Source of the DNA: Anastatus disparis | Lineage: Eukaryota > Arthropoda > Insecta > Hymenoptera > Eupelmidae | Direction of reading: 5' to 3' | Assembly (NCBI GenBank): GCA_017163975.1 | Contig: JAFFSR010000239.1 | Span: forward strand, 7,006,001-7,070,000 | Length of the DNA stretch: 64,000 nucleotides | Shown here: positions 1 through 14,900 of the stretch, one piece after another | How positions within the stretch are numbered: the stretch's first letter is position 1 | Layout: each line of letters opens with the position of its first letter | The notes under the pieces: generated by a model | What the model was told of the DNA's origin: nothing | Database searches by the model: none | Seen by the model: only the letters and a program-made list of their open reading frames with translations | Program-made: the position numbers and the translations under genes

Positions 1-2228
1 ATAAATATTTATCAACGCACGACTAAAATTTGAAGCATTTATTATCATTGATTCTTATTAATATAAAAATCTCATGTCGCCACGTGACTATTATTTAGAA
101 AGACTTTATGTTCGATGTATATAATAATGCATAAAGTTTTGTAGTAAATGTCCCTTTGGGGTATATAATGTTACAGGGAAAATAAAGAAGAAAAAAATAA
201 TAGAAAAGCGTGGGAGTTACTAGCGTGTACGCGCAGTCAAGTGAGTTTAATTAACTCTCTTGGATGTACTACTTGGAGCGATTTGAGCTTTTTTTTTCTT
301 CTTTTTTTTTACTGAGAAGTCGTGATTATTTTCATTTTGTATCTTGAGATTACAATTGATATTCTCTTGTAATATGATTATTCGTTGTTGTTAATAATTG
401 TAATTATCATTAATACACACAATTAGTAATAAAAGTTTTACTGATGAAAAATATTTTTTCCTGGTCCTCGTGACTTTTAAAATGACAAAGAATAAAAAAT
501 CAATTAAACGTCACGCCCACTAATAACTGAGAAACAAAAAAAAACTAATCAAATTATCTCTGTCATCGCATCAATAAAACACTTAAATATCCTGTCCTCA
601 CGCCAAACAGAAAGAAAAGAAAAAAAAAGACAAAAAGAGATATAAAACATCCGCAGCATCTCGTATCAAAACAGTACAAATAAAAGAGCAATATATTTCA
701 TTATAACTTTTTGCATCTTTCCTCTCTCATCTCTCGCGCGCACAACTTCCGACTTGCAGATGTTACATTGCGGGGGTGTTTTTCTCGCATTGATAGAACA
801 AAATGAAAAGTAAAATAATGAAATACGTATATACGTTGGTACGTATATACGCGTAGGAAATGAAATGTTAGATAAAAGCTAAGGAAGTACAATGAACCTT
901 CTTTTTCCCCCTTTACGTTTAACATCCGAACTTTATATATATATATATGTTGTCGTGTGCGCATCTCTACGTTAAATAAAAGATAATCACTTTTTCCCTT
1001 TTATACTGCTGGTTCCATACGAGAAAATTTTATTAATTTTTTGGTACTTCACATGACTCTTCTTTGTGTAGGATTTAATATACGAAATGGTTTCGTATAG
1101 TTGTTTCTCTTTGATGAATTACTTTATTAATATGAAATTTCGTGGGAATTTCATTGAAGATAAAGCCATTAGCTGCTTGTTTATAGAGATACGTTTTAAT
1201 ATAATACAATATAATGTTTATTTTATAATAATCATTATCTAAACAATGACGCAACAAATTTCGTCATTATATTAAAATTTTTTATTATACGTAAGTCGAT
1301 CTACAAAACTCTTGACTCTATAAAAAATTAATAAAATACTATAATTTATCAATTAATTTTATCTCATTATAATTGATATCTAAATTCATATCAAATTTTC
1401 GATTCATTATATTAGTATTTAATATTCCTATCGTTATGGTTTCAAATTCAATTAGTAAAAAATTTATAATGATCAATATCCGTAATGTAATTAACAGTCT
1501 CGAAACGAAAAAAAAGAAAGAGCATTCAATAATTTTATATCTCAATTGATGCAGATATATCAACTGATATTCATATATACATATAAATATTTTTCATCTA
1601 TGCGTTAAGTAGATGCATATATTTACACCGACAGACAAATATGAATATATTCTCATGTGTCATCCAATTTCGTATGAGGGGAATATATATCGTTACGCTT
1701 GTCAATCAATGCCCTTTTGGTATAAAAGGATATATAATCCAATACTATATCTGACTTTTCTCTTTAAATTTAATTCTGCGTACTTGACGCTCACTTTTGG
1801 TCAATTAGTCTTTTTTTTCTTTTTCTAGACTGGGATAGAGAGGGAATTGATAGTCCATATATTGTCAAGTTCATTGGATAAAAGCATTAAACTAATGCAT
1901 TAAAATTTACCGAACACTTTCTTTTTGTTATATCAAAAGGTTTTTTTTACGTACTAATTAAGTTATTAAGAAAATACAATCACGCTTGTTATTAAGTACA
2001 AATAAAATTTGTTAATTATTTAAATGAATCTTAATTGATTGAATTTATATACAATATTTTGTTAAGCATTTCAATGAATGGTTGAGTAATAATGCAACAA
2101 TTTTAATTAGACCCTTACACATAAACTTAAAATCCATCATGTATGTTTAATATGCTAATAAAGAAGAAAAATTTCTAAATTGAAGAAAAAATAAAAAACA
2201 AATTAAATTTATTAATTACTGTTTACAG
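1..2228. other. No gene seen; probable intron of the RhoGEF gene
   Basis: I see no convincing exon here on either strand. The stretch is AT-rich with poly-A/T runs and a short TA dinucleotide run near 935-950. It ends in a clear splice acceptor (cag at 2226-2228) leading into the first visible RhoGEF exon, so at least its right part is intron. Confidence 0.5.
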
Positions 2229-5200
2229 AGACACCTGGACAAAGGTAGTGACCTAGCGGAGGCAGCCTCGGCCTCAGGTCTACGTGAGCTAGCACGTTCA
2301 TTAAAACATCATTTACGTGGTTTCGGCGCTCGTTTAGAGGATCGTCGTGAATACCTTGAGGATACATCGAGATGTTGCTTGTTGCAAGATCGTGCATACG
2401 AATGGGCCCAAGAAGCACGCTTAGCCGGAGAAAGACGTGCCCAACAATTTTTAGCAGCACGACCGCCATTGCCACCGGAACATTTTGCCGAAATGATGGC
2501 GCTGGCTGAAAAATTGGGCAATGAAATTTTATTGGAACAGTGTCGTTTGGCTAGAAATAAATGTGCCGAAGCACTTGAAATGGCTAGAACTAATTCGGCG
2601 CCCGGCAGTCCTGCTAGAAGAAGAAGTTTAGCTAATTCTGATTCAGCTAATTCTTGGGATGATGCACTTACTAAACGTGAGTTGTTATTTCAAATTTTTT
2701 TTCATTCATATACATTTTTTTAGGTATCAGACTTAATTAAAAAAAATTTTTTTCAATTTTATTAATTCTTTACCTATGTATCTGCTGTGTACGTCACATA
2801 AATTTTGATGAATTCAAAAAAAAGAAAATATAAATTGCATAAATCCCTTATTTGAAGGCCAAAACATATTTTACAAGTAATTCGAATAAAATTTTCTAAC
2901 TTTTTTCATGGTCTCGGTGTTGATTTTTAATCTTTACGCATTGATTTTTTTTATTTAATAATTCTGTTTTTGTGCAATTATTGCGATGTAAAAAAAATTA
3001 AATCTTAGATCTAGTCGCATCTCCATCATACATACACTCTTTTTTATTTATTTAACGTCGTTGTATTTGTGCTACCATCATGGTAACAATTAGTGACGAA
3101 GGTTTTCAGCGTGTTTGTGAACAAAGCACATGTATCATATTATACAGTGGTACTTGTATAAAACCGGCTGAGAGCGGGATTCGAACTCGGGCCCCTTGGG
3201 TTACGAATCCATCGCTCTGCTAAGTGAGCCACTGAGGACCTCGTTAACTTGATTTGATTATTTTCAGTATATTACCCATTTCCCATAAAATCTGTGTAAA
3301 ATTTTTCAAGTTCAAACTTAAAAAGTTACAGTTGTATGTATATTCTCCCCGCAATATAAATTAAATAGAAACAACAAGCAAACGCAGAGAGTGAGATCCA
3401 CTAAATAAATAAATACGCAATGATCTTTATTATTACAAATTTTCAATCAGCGCTACGTTTTGTCAAAGTTCACTGAACTTGTCAGACTAAAATAACAGTT
3501 TTATTAAATATTAATTTTATAAAAATAAATTATAACTCCAAAAAACACACGATAATATATACATACAGATAATTATTAAAAATGATTAATTCTAAAAGTA
3601 AAGTAACATGTTATAAGAATATTTAATCATTAATGTTTACAAATACGGAATGCTAATTCATAATATACAATAAAAAAAATTATTTTATATATTTATTTGG
3701 CTTGCCCTTCTGTGTTTTGTTATTCCCGTTTACAATTTTTTTATCAATATTACAATTTAATTATATTTTTATAGATTTAAAATATAAACGTTATAAGTTA
3801 ATTTTCAATATGGAGAAACTGATAAATTTTTTAATTATAAAAATAATATTTTAACCTATCATTAAAAAAATAAATCAATAATAAACATTTTTTTTGTTTG
3901 ATTAACAGGAGCAAGTTGGGACGACAGTGACAGCAGCGGAGCATCATATGCCGGTGCAATTGAAAGTAGTAGCGGTGGTAGCAGTGGTACCGGTGGTAAT
4001 AGCGCAAGCGGTGGTCGTGCATTACTTGATAATATTGCTGAATTACGCGAAAGTGCTGAACAATTGCTCGATTGTTCACCGCCGCGTACACCGCAAAGAA
4101 GTCCACAAGCACCTAGAAGACTTGTTAAACCACCAGTTAATTCTCATTTACATAGGGCACCAAGTATTGCGCCTGGAATGAAAGCTAAAAAGTACATTTT
4201 TTATATTTCTTCAGTCTATTTATATTGGATGATTTTTAATTGAGATGATTTTGTAGTAAAGTTTAAACAATTTTGAAAATTTTATTTTTAAATTTTCTAT
4301 TAAACGTGGATTTTTTTAACAATGATTACCAGAATTTTAGTTTATGTTTATTTTTGGTGAAAATCTAGATTTCTAAAAGAAAATTTCTAAAAATTCCGAT
4401 CAGACAAAATATTTTTCAGTACTTTAGAATCAAATAAGTGATTGTATATCTCTTATTAGAAATTTTTTTCAATAAAAAGTCATATGTATCATAGGATTAA
4501 TGAACTTCAGTACAATAATTTCTAAAATAAAAATTTTATTGGTCTGTTTTTGAATTTTTTATTAGTATCTAAATTTTTTCAAAATTCTCGTTCTTTAAAG
4601 GTTTACGAAGTGAAGAATAAAAATTTAAAATAATCAATACCGTAGAAATAGAAAATGGTAATCATTAAAAGGAAAAATGTGCATTTTATTGACCTACTTA
4701 AATGGATAAGAAATCATTATGATAAATCTTTATCGACTAATACTTTCTCTTGTGTAGAAAAGATTTTACTTCTGCTTAATTGTCTGGATTGAAAGATATG
4801 TTTTTATTTACGTTTTTTTTAACTTTTTAAATGAAAATATTTTATTGCTAGATAAAAGTAATTATTACTTATACACAGTGTAAGTAATAACAAATATCAA
4901 AAAGTTAACTTAAAATAATCGTAACTAAAATAGAAAAAAATATCGAGTTTCTAAAACATGTAACAATACTTTTACTGATACTTTTACTTTTGTTTTGATT
5001 ATTTCTTCGAAAGTACCTAAAATTATTATTTTTATTTTGTCTTAGAACCATATTACTGATAATGAGGGAGATGATACAGACTGAACGTGACTACGTTAAA
5101 TCTCTCGAGTACATAATAGAGGTAAGAAAACGAAATTTTAAAAATGCGCATGCATAACTAATATTTCAAAATTGGCAATTTAAACGATAACAAACGAAAA

Positions 5201-8200
5201 AAAAAATTGTATATTTTTTACAGAATTATATACCCGAGCTAATTCGAGAAGACATTCCTCAGTCGTTGAGAGGCCAGCGAAACGTAATCTTTGGCAATGT
5301 TGAAAAGATTTACGAGTTCCATAACCAATACTTCCTTAGAGAGCTTGAACAGTGCGAACAATCACCTATGATGGTTGGCCAGTGCTTCCTACGCCATGTA
5401 AGCAGAATTTTTAGTTCTTTTTTTGAATCACATTTTTAAATGATTAAATTGATCCCAAAAGTAAATATAATCGTATTAATTTTTCATAAACTCTTACGAA
5501 CTTTAATAAATGTAAATTTTGGGTTTGTAGGTAATAAATTTCTTTTCAAACTAATATCATGCCGAGAGATTAAAAAAATTATCGATCGAACGATAATTTA
5601 TTAGTTTGAGAAATATCGGTTATAAAATAAAGAAAATCTAATTTTTCGGATTAGGAATCTAAGATTTTGAAGATTATGAACCGGAATATTGAATTTAATA
5701 TGAGTATCATAAATTAAAAATTAATGATTGTTCAGATAATTTAAAAGCGATAAAACATCTACCAAATTCGATCGATATGAACGATATATTTATAGTTTTC
5801 TAATTGGATGAAATAAAATATTTGAATAAGTTGTAATTTAATTAAAGTTAATTTCTATTAAAATAGAAATAATATTTAAATAAATTAAATTATTTACGCG
5901 TACAAAAGTTACATGCTGTTTAAATAAATATTCTTTTTTTTTAATTTATCTATTTATTTATTAAAATTTATTTAATTTATCAATTATTGCTTATAATTAA
6001 TTCTTAAAAAATCTGAGCAGGAAAAGAAATTCTACCTCTACGCCTTATACAACAAAAACAAACCAAACTCCGACTCACTAATGGCCGAATACGGCACAGC
6101 ATTTTTCAAAGCCAAACAAATGGAACTTGGTGATAAAATGGATCTAGCGAGCTATTTATTAAAACCAGTTCAACGTATGGGCAAATACGCATTATTATTA
6201 CAGCAACTTGTTAAAGCAGGCACTGATTTGTCAGAGCAATTGTCAGCTAGTAAGGATGATAATAAAGATGAGAAAGATGGTAACGATAGTCCAAGGCCAA
6301 TGGTCGAAGGCGAAGCTGATCTTAGAGATGCTGAACAAATGGTTAGATTTCAACTTAGGCATGGCAATGATTTACTTGCCATGGATTCGCTTAGAGATTG
6401 CGACGTGAGTATTTTTATTGTAGTTGAAATTAATTTTCGTTTGTATATTACAACATCTACAAGCTTGTCACTTAAATTTTTTATGGAATATTTAATTCAA
6501 TTTTCCAATGTTTCTTTTTCAAAGTAACCATAACTACTTTAACAATTTGAAAATATTATCTTTTTTTAATTTCAAAATTCTGTCTTTATATTTTTTGTAT
6601 CCTTTTTTTACAATGATAGCAAATTAATTTATAATAAATAGTTAATCATTACATTTTAAAAAATTGAATTCTTTTTATAGGTCAACGTTAAAGAACAAGG
6701 CAGGTTGTTAAGACAAAACGAATTTCTAGTGTGGCAAGGTAAAGGAAAAAAGTGCCTGCGACAAGTATTTCTTTTCGAAGATTTAATATTATTTAGTAAA
6801 GCTCGTCGATTCCCCGATAGAAAGGTTTGTTTTATTTAGAAAAAAAAGATATATCTTTTTTTATTTTTCAAATTTATAAATAACGATTGTTATTTTACAG
6901 AATCTCGACATTTATATCTATAAGCACAGCATCAAAACGACAGATATTGGCTTGACGGCGGTAATAGCTGATTCGCCGACTAAATTTGAAATTTGGTTCC
7001 GTAAGAGAAAACCTGGCGATACTTATACATTACAATGCGCTAGCGAGGATATTAAAAAAGCATGGACCGAAGAACTCAGCAATCTTCTTTGGAAACAGGC
7101 GCTCCGAAACAGAGGTATTTTATTTATTTTATCATCTTCAATTTAATAGTTGAGTTAAAAATTATTTATTTTTTTTAACCATGTTTTGTTTTTTTATAAA
7201 TTTTAGAAGTGCGCCTGGCAGAAATGTCAAGTATGGGTATCGGTAACAAACCATGTTTAGATATCAGGCCCAGTGCTGATCAGATTAACGACCGGTCCAT
7301 CAGCGTAGCGCAATTATCTAAAAGTACGTTTATAAAATATTTAATATAATTTTATAAATTTTAATTATCAAATAAAATTCATATAGAAAAAAAACTTATA
7401 CTTTTTATTTTCTTTAACAGCTCCAAGGTTCAGGAATTCGATAGCGGTATCAAGTAACGAAGATTCGAATCGATGCAGTAGGCGACCTCATAGTGTCATA
7501 TCTGTTAGTTCGTCGTCAAGTAGCGGTGGCAGTAGTGGTCCACCAACTACGTTAAACTTAGGCTTGGATACGAGTCCTAGACTTCATCATCGAAGTACCA
7601 CTTTAAATAGTCAATGCAGTGTCGGTGAGTATCTTTATTGGAAAATGAAAAAAAAAATAGAAAATATATATCGCGATAGTTAATTCAATATTTTATCCTG
7701 TTGATTAATTTTATAGTATACTAACTTTTTTATAAACATGTTATTACATTAAAAATATATTTGTTACTTAATATATATTTCCTATTTTTTAAAATACTGC
7801 ATTGTCTGTCTGTAAAGTCAACAACCAACTAAGCACTCAACTAGCAAAACTATCATAGTAATTAGAACATTTTTACTTTAACAAGTTCACCAATAGTAAA
7901 CAGTAATTAAATCATTAATAGTTGTATAATGTTAGATAAATGCAAAATAAAGAAAACGTTTGAAAAACTAAAAAATTTGTTTTGAAATTATTATAAAAAA
8001 AAATTTTTATTAAATTTTTTCAGAGAGCGGTATAATAGCTGATATATCAATAGTATCGGATGATGGAGGTGACGGTACAGACCGTAGCCATTGGAATTCG
8101 ACATTAGAATCGCCTACCTCGCAATTGCCACCAGGTACTGGTCATTCAACGCCACAATCATTACAATCACCAATGAGTGCTGGTGGTACAACAAGTGGCG

Positions 8201-8277
8201 CATCATCAGTTACCTCACCCTCATCGTCAGAGGCTAATCTTGCACCTTATGATCAAGATGTCTCTATTAATCTTTGA
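2229..8277 (+). CDS. Puratrophin-1/PLEKHG4-like Rho guanine nucleotide exchange factor, 3' part
   Basis: A RhoGEF activates Rho-family GTPases at membranes and the actin cortex by catalysing GDP/GTP exchange. Ten exons join in phase: 2229-2676, 3909-4191, 5046-5121, 5224-5397, 6021-6404, 6681-6824, 6901-7114, 7207-7323, 7421-7624 and 8024-8277, giving 765 codons plus a TGA stop. Exon 1 is a charged helical, spectrin-like segment. Exon 2 is Ser/Gly-rich and low in complexity. Exons 3-5 form the DH domain, with the CR1-like [16 protein letters not shown] and CR3-like [19 protein letters not shown]. Exons 6-7 form the PH domain, with [10 protein letters not shown] and a C-terminal helix [12 protein letters not shown]. 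The tail is Ser/Thr-rich and probably disordered. The true start lies upstream of the window. The naming rests on the spectrin-like/DH/PH order; another PLEKHG or MCF2-family GEF is possible. No frameshift is seen. Confidence 0.85.
3060..3245 (-). mobile_element. tRNA-derived SINE, copy 1 (in RhoGEF intron 1)
   Basis: Read on the minus strand, this begins with a tRNA-like head at about 3160-3240, with an A-box-like TGGCTCACTTAGCAGAG and a near-perfect B box GTTCGAATCC. A body follows containing ATGTGCTTTGTTCACAAACA. The acceptor-stem ends do not pair, so it is not a functional tRNA. A diverged copy with the same head and body lies at about 12864-13040. Two copies sharing both parts support a SINE family. 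Confidence 0.75.
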
Positions 8278-11200
8278 ACGAATTAAATAAAAAATAAATA
8301 AATAAATGAAATAAGCGTTTATAATTGGAAAAATATATAAGAAGCGACGAATTATATATACATAAAAATATATATTTTTCTCTTGCATTATGCCAATAGG
8401 AGAGACTGCACGCTCGCGTAATACGTAATATATAGAGAAAATAAAATTGTGAAGGCTTACACATTAGTTTGAACGCAGTGAATTGTGTAAACTATGTGTA
8501 GGTGTAGATTACGTTAAAAAAAAATAAATTAAGCGAGTATAGGTATGGGATTGAATAAGACGGTTCGTTTGTGATTTAAAGAATGATTTTTTGAGAAATT
8601 GCGAAGTTTTAAGAGTGATTGTAATGCCAAATTAATGAAAATTTAAAAAATTTTAAATCATTTTTTTAAAAATTACTTATTTTGGTAAAAAAATGCATGT
8701 TAAACATAAGAAATGTATTTGTTGTTTTTTTAATTTTTGTAAATACATTGGTTAATATTTTTATTTTAGTCAAAATAAAAAGCAATTATGCCATTTGATA
8801 GATTTTTATCTTTTATTAGTTTTATACTTTTTTTAATATATATAATCAAAATTAAATAAAAATTGATAAAAAAAATAAAAAAAAAACACAAGCGAACCGT
8901 CAAAGGTTCGACCCTTATCCAACAGCGTATTCACATGCTACACGCAAACTATTTGCAGTTGTAATAGGAAAAAAATAATATTGTAATCGTGGCATTCCTG
9001 ATTCGGAGCGTCCGGGTCCATTTAATCCTTAGCGATTGTTAAATTGTGCAAGGATTTAGAAAGTTATTTTTTAAAGAAAACATTACAAAGATCGTACTCC
9101 TTTTTGTACACTTGAAAAAAAAGAAGAGAGTTATATACCGTAGTGTCACCGACACGCTATAAACTATTTTTTGCATTTGCCTTTTTCAATTTTTGTACAC
9201 TTTAATAATAATCTACAATTGTAACGAATTAAAAAGAATAAATAAAAAATTTTAACACACGAGACACACGCGTATAAAAAACTTATGAAAAAAAGTCATC
9301 ACACGGTCGTTCCAAGAAATAATTAAATAAAAAAAACGCATTAAATTGTTCAGGAATGTCAAGAAAGTGAACGATCCACGCACATTCTCAAAAAGATAAA
9401 GATTAAAAATAATTAAATTAAAAAAACTGACACATACCACTTTTTGTAAGATATTGTAATATATTAAAGGTTTTATACAAACGTAGCAAAACGTGCGTTA
9501 TTATAACCAATAGACTTTTACTTTTGTTTTCCAGATAATATATCAAAAGAAATGTACTTTATAAGATTATTAATATTATTATTTTTTATTTTTTATTAAG
9601 AAAAAAAAGTAAAATACAAATTATTATCATTATTATCGCTATTATTACTACGATTTATAATTAATTAATTGTAATTCTTAACCTCAAGTCATTTGTAAAA
9701 CAATTTTTATCGTCTAGTAGCCTGTAATTTCTAGCTTGTAACAAGAAAAAAAAACCCACGCCCTGGCCTGTACACTAAAAGCCAAATTTTTTGTTTTTCT
9801 TTCTAATTTTTATAATAATAAATTTACTTTTAATGTATGTTTAACGATTTTTCAATATTAATTTGTTTTTTTATTGCGCGAAGCGTGTGGCACGTTTTTT
9901 AAGAGCTTAGGATAATGAAAAAAGTCTTTTAGATTGAACAAAAAATTAAGCTCCTACTAAGACAGCCCACGCCTAAAAATGATTAAAAAAAAAGAAAAGT
10001 AAATTTCTATATTTACTGAAATTACTTTTTTCTTCCCTTTTTAGTCGATTGTATATGAATTAGAAATGTTTCTTTCAAAGATTTCTCTCTCGTTAAATAA
10101 AAGAAATAAATAAAAATTCGTGCGCGTGATCAATGTTAATTTTGCGTACATCTAACAAAAATCTAATGTATCTCTGGTAATATAATTTTTATTTAATGAA
10201 AATTCTTTTTATAATAAGTTTTAAAGCCCACGCATAGCGCGATATTTTCGATAATAACGTCGATCGTTCGTACGAATAAAGCATAATGAATTGATAAAAA
10301 AAAGCTTTAATTAACAATTTAAATAAAACGAGAGAGAGAGTGGTTTTTATATACTTTTTTTTAAAACGTCGAACGAAAAAAGAAGAAAAAAATGGCGGTC
10401 CGCCCAGATATTGACGATTATATCTCGAGGATAGCGACCGAGCGATATATATTTATTTTTTGCGTATAAACATTGTTTTATTTTTTAATTGCAAATCTAA
10501 AAAAGAAAGAACGTAAACGAGGCAATCTCTTTGTTAAGTATGTTTATATATTTGATTTTCTTTCTCTATCATTTGTTGGCCGCAAAAGAAATACGTAGTT
10601 TATAGAGAAAGAAAAATAATGAAGAAAAAAAAGAAGAAAGTCACGCAGAGAGCTTTTGGCACTTGTCACGAAATACAATTTATACATATTTAATATTACA
10701 CAATGGGATCTATCAACAAAATAAAAAAAAGTAAAATAAAATAAAACTGAAATGTAACTGTAAACCGTCTCGCCGTATATGTATAGCATTTAAACTTAAT
10801 CAGAGAGGATCAAACTAATTTCTTGACGATTTTACACGGATTTTTCGATGCGAATTCTAAGTCGGGTGTAAATGTTTTCAAAGCGTTCGATCTCAAAAAT
10901 AATTTTTATAAATTATATCCGTAATCAACTAATTAATGCCATATATTGTTTAATTTAAAATCAAAAGAATTTAAAAGAAAAAGTTGAAAAGAAAGTACAA
11001 TTAATTTTGGGATCGAACGATGGAGAGAAATAAATAAAATAAAAAGCAACCAATAGTTAACAATAAAGCCATTCGTTCTTCTTTTCTTTGTAAATGAAAA
11101 ATCTATATATTTTTCGCGTCGTTTTATCTAAATAAGCAAGTTTTTTCAAGAAGAAACATCATGTTTAAAAAACTGATATAATTGTGCGATTTTTGGCATA

Positions 11201-11833
11201 ATAGCGAGTAGCAGTCATAATCCAATTACGGTACCTAATTACCTTATAAACAACAACAAAAAAATCATTATAAAGATTTTATCAATGATTAGTCAATTTA
11301 TACAGATATTTTTTGTTTTTTTTTCCTTTATCTTCCATTACAATTTTTGCGTCTCCCTTTATGTCTAATTTAGGTATTTATTAATTAATATCATCCCTAT
11401 CCTCCATTGGTTTTAAGGTAGCCGACGACTACGACGACGACGACTACGATCTTCGCTCGAATTTTCTTTATATACTGCATCCTAAGTTGTCAAACAAGTG
11501 TACATATTATAATGATTGATAACACATTATTTTTCAGTATTGTAACTGTCTCTAACACCGATGTATTTTATTACTTTATGAAATATACTATATTGGGTGC
11601 CTTTTGTAGCGAAAATTGTGACTTTTTTTTATTACCTCAAATCCTTTATCTACAACTACATTCCTAATTCAACATTTTAATTAAAATTTATGTTATTATT
11701 TTTAATTGTTAAATTTACGAAGATTTTAAATTAGTTTTTTTTAAATTTTTATTTATTTTTTTAATGAACCATATAACCTTATTCTTTGTTAACGTAGTAA
11801 TTAATACGAAATTAATTTTTTTATAAAAAGATA
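8278..11833. other. RhoGEF 3' UTR and convergent intergenic DNA; no further gene seen
   Basis: Very AT-rich sequence follows the RhoGEF stop with many AATAAA-like hexamers (from about 8287 on), so the polyadenylation site cannot be fixed. There is a short GAC/GACGAC trinucleotide run at about 11426-11449. The next gene converges from the right. Short open frames here show no codon bias or domain. Confidence 0.5.
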
Positions 11834-11839
11834 TTTATT
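11834..11839 (-). terminator. Candidate polyadenylation signal of the SecA-like gene
   Basis: An AATAAA hexamer on the minus strand about 140 bases beyond the stop codon at 11977. In such AT-rich DNA the hexamer alone is weak evidence. Confidence 0.3.
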
Positions 11840-11976
11840 TAGATATTTCATGACAGATTCCGAAATTTCATCAAAAAACAAAAAAATACAATAAATTATA
11901 TTCAAAAATATTTATACAAATATTTATAAAATATATACAACAATTAATAAAAAGTTGTCAACAATTAATGAATATA

Positions 11977-14900
11977 TCACACGTCAGGTTTCAATCTAAA
12001 ATGTTGCATAATAACATTATATTGATCATGATTAATTAGATGACCTTTTGGCACATTTTTCATTTCTGGCGCACCATCGATGCTATTATCTCTGCAGTAA
12101 TGTAACATCTGTACGATCGGTGTATTGTAATTTGCAAATTCTCTAGCGTTCAATTCGTAAAATTTTGAAACAGCCAAAATTTCTGATATTTCATTTTTTA
12201 ATACCAACCAAAATTCACATTTTTCTAACAGTTCTTTTTGCTTCGAACGATATGTCGCTATTACTCTTTCAATTTTTTTCTCTTTTTTCTTTTCTCCAAC
12301 ACTTTTCTTTCCTTTTTTGCCATCACTAGCTTTCTTCTCTTTTTTATTTTCATCATCTGCCTTTTCTTTTTTTATTACATCGCCATTTTTTATATTATTA
12401 ATCTCTACAACACCATTAGTTTGATTTTTTCTGTTCACATCTTCACAACCAGCACTAAAACGTAATTTATATAATCCTCTATAATCACGTTGAAGCACCA
12501 TCATAGCAGGCATTTTGGATTTTGGTATCGATGAAAATGGAGTGTTATCATAACATACATCCAAAGGAATTAAATTAATTTTTAAGAATGTATCGCTTTT
12601 GGGAAATTGTTGCTGAAGCTCTTCATATGAACCACCATATTTATTTGGTGCTACTGATAACAAATAGAGTTCAATCTTTGGAACACTGAAGTCATCTGGA
12701 GCAGAATTAAAGAAGGATATTTTCTTCGCATTACCGTTGGTTGTTTTAGATTTATCCTGAACACTATTTCCTGAAATTAAGAATTAAATTAAAAAATTAT
12801 AGTTGAACATTTTTACAAACATAAATTCAAATTCACAATAATAATTTCTAAAATTTTTTTTTTTGCTGTATTTATGTTATCATTATGATGCTAATTAGTG
12901 ATGGAGATCGTCAGAGTGTTTGTGAACAAAGCACATGTAAAGTACAGTGGTGCTTGTATCAATCGGCCACCGAGAGCGAGATTTGAACTCGAATCCTCGA
13001 GATTATGAATCCATCGCTCTACCGAGTAAACCACTCAGACCTCAGTTTTCAATATTAGAAAATGAAGTTTCATTTTACGGTTTTTAATATCGAATAATGT
13101 TTTTTGATAAGCTTATTAGTAAAATACGTGCTTTTATTGACTGATTTCATTAGCTGTCAGTAAAGATCAATTATACAAACTGGAGTAAATAGAATAAAAT
13201 TGGATTTTATAGATGTTTTGCCACTGGACCTAGTCAGATTCAATGAATCCTTTACTAAAAAATACAGAATTCAGTCTGTAAAATTGAACTTTACATTCTT
13301 CTATGCTAACTTCAGATCAAAATTATTGGTTGTTACATGAATACATTTTTAGAAAAACTTATATATATTATTAATATTTTAAACAATTTTTATTGAACTA
13401 TATTTTAAATGTAAATTACCATTTTCCAAGCCATTACTACTATCCTTCTCTACGGTGAATTCAACAAGTGATCCAATGATTGTATTACCAACATCGCTCT
13501 CAAATAAATTCGGCGCTAAACTTTCAGGTACGTAAACCCTTTTGGTCCAGGTGTACAGCCCGTATTCTCCAGATTTTTCAACAGTTTCGACATCTTTTAT
13601 AATTTGAGTCGAGTTTACTGATTTCAATAATCTTACGTTGTCCGTTGAATGTTCAAGTAGATAATAAGACTCTCGATAACACCTGACCATTCTTAGGAAA
13701 ATTTTTATACAAACGTCTAAATTCAAGGTGCCGGAAACCATTAAGCTTACGATGTAGTTTAGTGTTTTACCTAATAATTAAAAATGATTATGTGAGATTT
13801 TGCATTTAAAGTTTTATGAAAGAATTTCAAGAGTTAAGTGTACCTTTAAGATACTCGGATTTCTGGACCATATCGTCGATATTATTCGTTTCTTTGAAAA
13901 GAGTAAGAACCATAAGCGCAATAGCTTCAGCAACCATAACACTAACAACGTTACCCACTGCAAACGTCAAAGGTGGAAAGGCAGTCGCACGTGCGTTTAA
14001 CGTAAGAGCTCCAAGTATATGATTTCTTGCTTTCTCGACAGTCGAATCCGATACAAGAGCTATCTTTTTCACACCGTATATTGTTTTTAAGCCTTTGGCA
14101 CCTATACAGTTTACATAAAATTAATTCATTTAAAACTGCAAAATTATTCAAATTAAAAATAAATGTTTGGGTCACTTTACTAAATAGAAAAGATATTTAG
14201 AAGAAAGTGAAATCCACTTGATTAAAGAATAATTTTATTTTCATTCAAGAAGACTGAGCTTCAATAGATCAGTTTTCTCACTGTTTTATTATATAGAATA
14301 AAGATAAGAAAATAATGCTTACCTAATTCAGATAATTCAGCCTCGGTCATGAGATCTTTTGTTTGTTTTCCTTCCTTAGTATCAGGTACAAAATTCTTTA
14401 AATAATCAGTGATTCTCTTACTAATAGCTAAATGATGCGTATCACTACCATCCAAAGATTCCAACAAAACGTCAATATTAGCTCTATATGACTTTAGACA
14501 TGTACATTTCGCAGCTAAATGTTTCACCATAATATTTTGTTTGCCTTTGACTGGTTTAACAAGTACACTTTTGAAATCATAATTGTAGTCATCATTAAAA
14601 TAGTACCTTTCCATATATTCAATTTCTTCGGTGAGGCCGTTATGAGCAATTTTTAAAAATTCTAAAAGTTCACTGGTGAAACTTGCTGACTTATCTTCAG
14701 GGATAGGCTTGTTGGTAAATACTTTGGATAAAAATGCTTTGAATTTAGGGAGTAGAGGACCTTTTTCTTCAAGCGTTGCGTCAAAAAGTGTAAAGAAAGC
14801 TGTGGAAAATGTTTAAAGTTTTGTATGAGATAAAACTATAATCTAATTCAATTATTCTGATTACTTGTTTATAAAAAGAAAAATAATATTACCTGGAAAC

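Noticed and set aside
701..964. Minus-strand 87-codon frame near the left end
   Set aside because: Composition follows TA-repeat and T-rich DNA; no motif or splice context.
3160..3240. A functional tRNA gene on the minus strand
   Set aside because: B box and anticodon-like arm are present, but the acceptor ends do not pair, and the same tRNA-like head plus body recurs at 12.9 kb, so it is a SINE head.
12238..12465. A plus-strand Phe-rich 75-codon frame
   Set aside because: It is the antisense shadow of the Lys-rich block in the last exon of the SecA-like gene.
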